NCBI GenBank assembly: GCA_022845955.1
Contig: AP025576.1
Location: forward strand, 5,332,001 to 5,396,000
Origin: Lachnospiraceae bacterium
GTDB taxonomy: Bacteria; Bacillota; Clostridia; Lachnospirales; Lachnospiraceae
Length of the DNA stretch: 64,000 nucleotides
Direction: 5' to 3'
This document shows positions 61,854 to 64,000 of this stretch, piece by piece; the first letter of the stretch is position 1, and each line of letters opens with the position of its first letter. The notes beneath the pieces are model-generated. The model did not search any database and was not told the DNA's origin. It worked only from the letters and a program-made list of their open reading frames with translations. The position numbers were made by a program, and so were the translations under genes.

Positions 61854-62642
61854 TCACCGTCCCGTTTTCTGCTCATTCTTTACAAATTCTATCATATATT
61901 CTTGGAACCTGTAAGGGAGGTTCTGTCTCTGCAATTTCTTATTCTCCCGTTCCTTTATCATTATCTTACGGCAGAAATACCGGAAAAGTTCCTGGATATT
62001 TCTTTCCTCCTCTGAAAATTCCAAATCCCGCTTTTCCGGGCCATGCTCCATTTGAGCCATAAACCAGGGGTTTCCGGCCTGATGGATGCCGTAAAGCTTC
62101 CGTCCCTTATCATAAATAATAAAATTTTCTTTCGGAAACCGGTCCGCAAAATGAGGCATCATAAAGGGAACTACATTATTCTTTGGTCCGATTTCCCCAA
62201 AAAGGACGCCCCCTGCGGTCTCCTCAAAGCGCAGGAAACCCAGAAGATGATGCGCCTCGTTTCCGGCAGACCTGCTCAGTTCAAAAACACGGCGTACATC
62301 GGCATTCCCCAGATGATCCTGCAGCTTCCCGCGAAACTGCCCCTTAAGCCCTTCCGCAACAGCCCTGTAGACGGCCTGCCCCTTATCTGTTTCCCAGGAG
62401 GATAACGCATAACAGAACTGCTCGTAGCATTCCTCCCCGAATCGGGAAAGAATGGTCCGCCTCACCTTATCCGCCTTCTGCACATCCGGTATAATCTCCC
62501 TGTATTCAGCAAACAGACGGAGGTTTCCGTCCTCCCCAATCTGTATATAGGTATTGTCATGATCACACTTTAAAGCATATGCGTCATAAATCCCGGTAAA
62601 CACGCCTTCCTGGGAATCTTCACAAATAAATATCTGTTCCAT
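61854..62642 (-). CDS. TIGR03915/DUF4130-family putative DNA-repair protein
   Basis: A 262-residue protein starting MEQIFICEDSQEGVFTGIYD at ATG 62642 after GGAGGG. The blocks YDAYALKCDHDNTYIQ, NEAHHLLGFLRFEETAGGVL, MMPHFADRFPKENFIIYDKG and WFMAQMEHGP fit DUF4130. This family is strictly paired with the TIGR03916 radical SAM protein encoded immediately upstream. It is thought to assist an unknown DNA repair or modification reaction. It starts 26 nt after that gene's stop. Confidence 0.93.
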   Translation of the reverse strand: MEQIFICEDSQEGVFTGIYDAYALKCDHDNTYIQIGEDGNLRLFAEYREIIPDVQKADKVRRTILSRFGEECYEQFCYALSSWETDKGQAVYRAVAEGLKGQFRGKLQDHLGNADVRRVFELSRSAGNEAHHLLGFLRFEETAGGVLFGEIGPKNNVVPFMMPHFADRFPKENFIIYDKGRKLYGIHQAGNPWFMAQMEHGPEKRDLEFSEEERNIQELFRYFCRKIMIKERENKKLQRQNLPYRFQEYMIEFVKNEQKTGR

Positions 62643-62667
62643 CCTTACACCCTCCGTATATAAACGG

Positions 62668-63975
62668 TTATCCCAGCTGCCTGATTTCCTGCTGTTTTGC
62701 CGTAAAACGGACATCATCAAACAGCGACAGCTGCCGGAAAGACATCCCTCCGGCTTCCGCCGGCAGCTTTTCCTTCACCGACAGCAGGTTACGGGTTATA
62801 TAGTCTTCCTCAATCCTGGTATTATACATCATACGCCCCTGGCAGGTTATGAAATAAAGCGCCCTCTTCAGGACCACTCCTATCTTCTTTAAATCCTCAA
62901 AACGCAGGCAGGCACTCCGCCGGGCCTTTACTATCCGCTGGGCGCTTTTCACACCGATTCCGGGCACACGCAGCAGCGTGTGGTAATCGGCGCGGTTTAC
63001 CTCCACCGGAAAACATTCCAGATGCCGCAGCGCCCAATCCTCCTTGGGATCCAGCAGTACATTGAAGTTGGGCCGGCTCTCATCCAGCAGCTCCTCCGCC
63101 TGAAATCCATAAAACCGCAGAAGCCAGTCCGCCTGATACAGTCTGTGCTCCCGAAGCAGCGGAGGGCCTCCCGGCAGCGCCGGAAGCTCCTTGTCCTCAT
63201 TTACCTGCACAAAGGCTGAATAAAATACCCGTTTCAGGCTGAATTTATCATATAGATTCTGGGCCACCATCATCAGCTGGAAATCGCTCTCGCCGGTAGC
63301 ACCGATAATCATCTGTGTGGATTGTCCCGCCGGTACAAATACCGGCGCATGGCGGTAAACCGCCACCTCATTTTTGTTCTCGGTTATTCCGTTCTGTATC
63401 AGCCGCATGGGCGTGAGAATATTCTTCCTGTGCTTATTGGGGGCCAGCTTCTTCAGTCCCTCCGCGGTAGGCAGCTCCAGATTCACGCTCATCCTGTCCG
63501 CCAGGAATCCCGTAAGGCGCACCAGCTCCGGATTGGCCCCCGGTATGGCCTTTACATGAATATAACCCTGGAAATTATACTCCCTGCGCAGCTTAAAAAG
63601 CGTCCGGTACAAAAGCTCCATCGTATAATCCGGGCTGTACAGAATCCCCGAACTCAAAAACAGCCCTTCTATGTGATTCCTTCTGTAAAATTCAATGGTA
63701 AGCCTGCATACCTCCTCCGGCGTAAAAGAAGCCCGGGGAACATCGTTGGAGCAGCGGTTGATGCAGTACTTACAGTCATATATGCATTCATTGGTAAATA
63801 GAATCTTAAGCAGGCTGATACAGCGGCCGTCTCCGGAAAAGCTGTGGCAGATCCCCGCCTTAATCGCATTCCCCATACCCGTCCCGTCTCCGCTGCGATC
63901 CGTCCCGCTGCTGGTACAGGCCACATCATACTTCGCCGCATCTGTCAGGATCCCCAGCTTATCCATAATGCTCAT
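62668..63975 (-). CDS. TIGR03916-family putative DNA modification/repair radical SAM protein
   Basis: A 435-residue protein with the radical SAM cluster motif CIYDCKYCINRC near residue 68, and conserved ISLLKILFTNECIY and NHIEGLFLSSGI. A C-terminal helix-hairpin-helix DNA-binding element (LLRVPGIGVKSAQRIVKARR) follows. The combination of radical SAM and HhH domains predicts a DNA substrate, perhaps a photolesion-like or modified base. It is the partner of the DUF4130 gene. The ribosome binding site is weak, so the start at 63975 is tentative. Confidence 0.93.
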   Translation of the reverse strand: MSIMDKLGILTDAAKYDVACTSSGTDRSGDGTGMGNAIKAGICHSFSGDGRCISLLKILFTNECIYDCKYCINRCSNDVPRASFTPEEVCRLTIEFYRRNHIEGLFLSSGILYSPDYTMELLYRTLFKLRREYNFQGYIHVKAIPGANPELVRLTGFLADRMSVNLELPTAEGLKKLAPNKHRKNILTPMRLIQNGITENKNEVAVYRHAPVFVPAGQSTQMIIGATGESDFQLMMVAQNLYDKFSLKRVFYSAFVQVNEDKELPALPGGPPLLREHRLYQADWLLRFYGFQAEELLDESRPNFNVLLDPKEDWALRHLECFPVEVNRADYHTLLRVPGIGVKSAQRIVKARRSACLRFEDLKKIGVVLKRALYFITCQGRMMYNTRIEEDYITRNLLSVKEKLPAEAGGMSFRQLSLFDDVRFTAKQQEIRQLG

Positions 63976-64000
63976 CTGTCTGTCGGTTATTCCGTAATCC

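Noticed and set aside
1..64000. tRNA, rRNA, CRISPR arrays, prophage or complete insertion sequences
   Set aside because: Reading through both strands I saw no cloverleaf-type sequences, regularly spaced repeats, integrases, transposases or phage structural genes.

Overview
The window looks like chromosomal DNA of an anaerobic gut Lachnospiraceae-type Clostridium (Bacillota). Supporting signs are strong AGGAGG-type ribosome binding sites, several TTG and GTG starts, ABC sugar importers without their own ATPase, and families typical of this group (DUF4250, DUF4364, DUF1385, DUF3784, orphan OadB/OadG, a long-tailed Rho). I see no phage, plasmid, CRISPR, rRNA or tRNA genes.

Layout. (1) 1-1.3 kb: a truncated AAA-ATPase/PD-(D/E)XK protein. 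(2) 1.5-14.8 kb: a carbohydrate locus. An AraC regulator lies upstream of a co-directional operon encoding a GH2 enzyme, a sialate/acetyl esterase-like protein, a GH67 alpha-glucuronidase, two sugar permeases and a solute-binding lipoprotein. A TIM-barrel isomerase converges on it. The gene set points to acetylated, glucuronic-acid-substituted oligosaccharides of the glucuronoxylan type. (3) 14.8-29.1 kb: an island of small, mostly single-function genes, all on the minus strand. It holds at least six GNAT acetyltransferases or fragments, an ANT(6)-like aminoglycoside adenylyltransferase, DinB, MBL, DUF3795, HIT, ProC, small membrane proteins and decayed genes. (4) 29.4-34.7 kb: the conserved informational block rho, rpmE, DUF1385, prmC, prfA. 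(5) 35-38 kb: a pilin-like protein, an anchored EEP-family hydrolase and a frameshifted winged-helix pseudogene. (6) 38.6-47.4 kb: malic enzyme, radical SAM, DUF4364, D-lyxose isomerase, RarA, polysaccharide deacetylase, and a 2-hydroxyacid dehydrogenase with an ASKHA/[2Fe-2S] activator. (7) 47.6-54 kb: an orphan Na+-pump subunit pair (OadB/OadG-like) behind a leader that resembles the yybP-ykoY Mn2+ riboswitch, then ClpB, MATE and PAP2. (8) 54.2-64 kb: a low-complexity lipoprotein, CutC, GH13 amylase, a DnaA-box-rich intergenic region, endonuclease IV, an XPD/DinG-type helicase, an HPr-like protein lacking its phospho-histidine segment, and a DUF4130 plus radical SAM pair.

The observations I rate highest are: the riboswitch-like leader and terminator in front of oadB; at least four perfect DnaA boxes in an intergenic region with no dnaA nearby; a dispersed GTAACTGTTCAG-ended repeat whose internal hairpin changes in a partly compensatory way and which supplies stop codons to genes; and an in-frame amber codon in an otherwise intact methyltransferase gene. 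All function calls rest on reading motifs and family memory; no searches were run.
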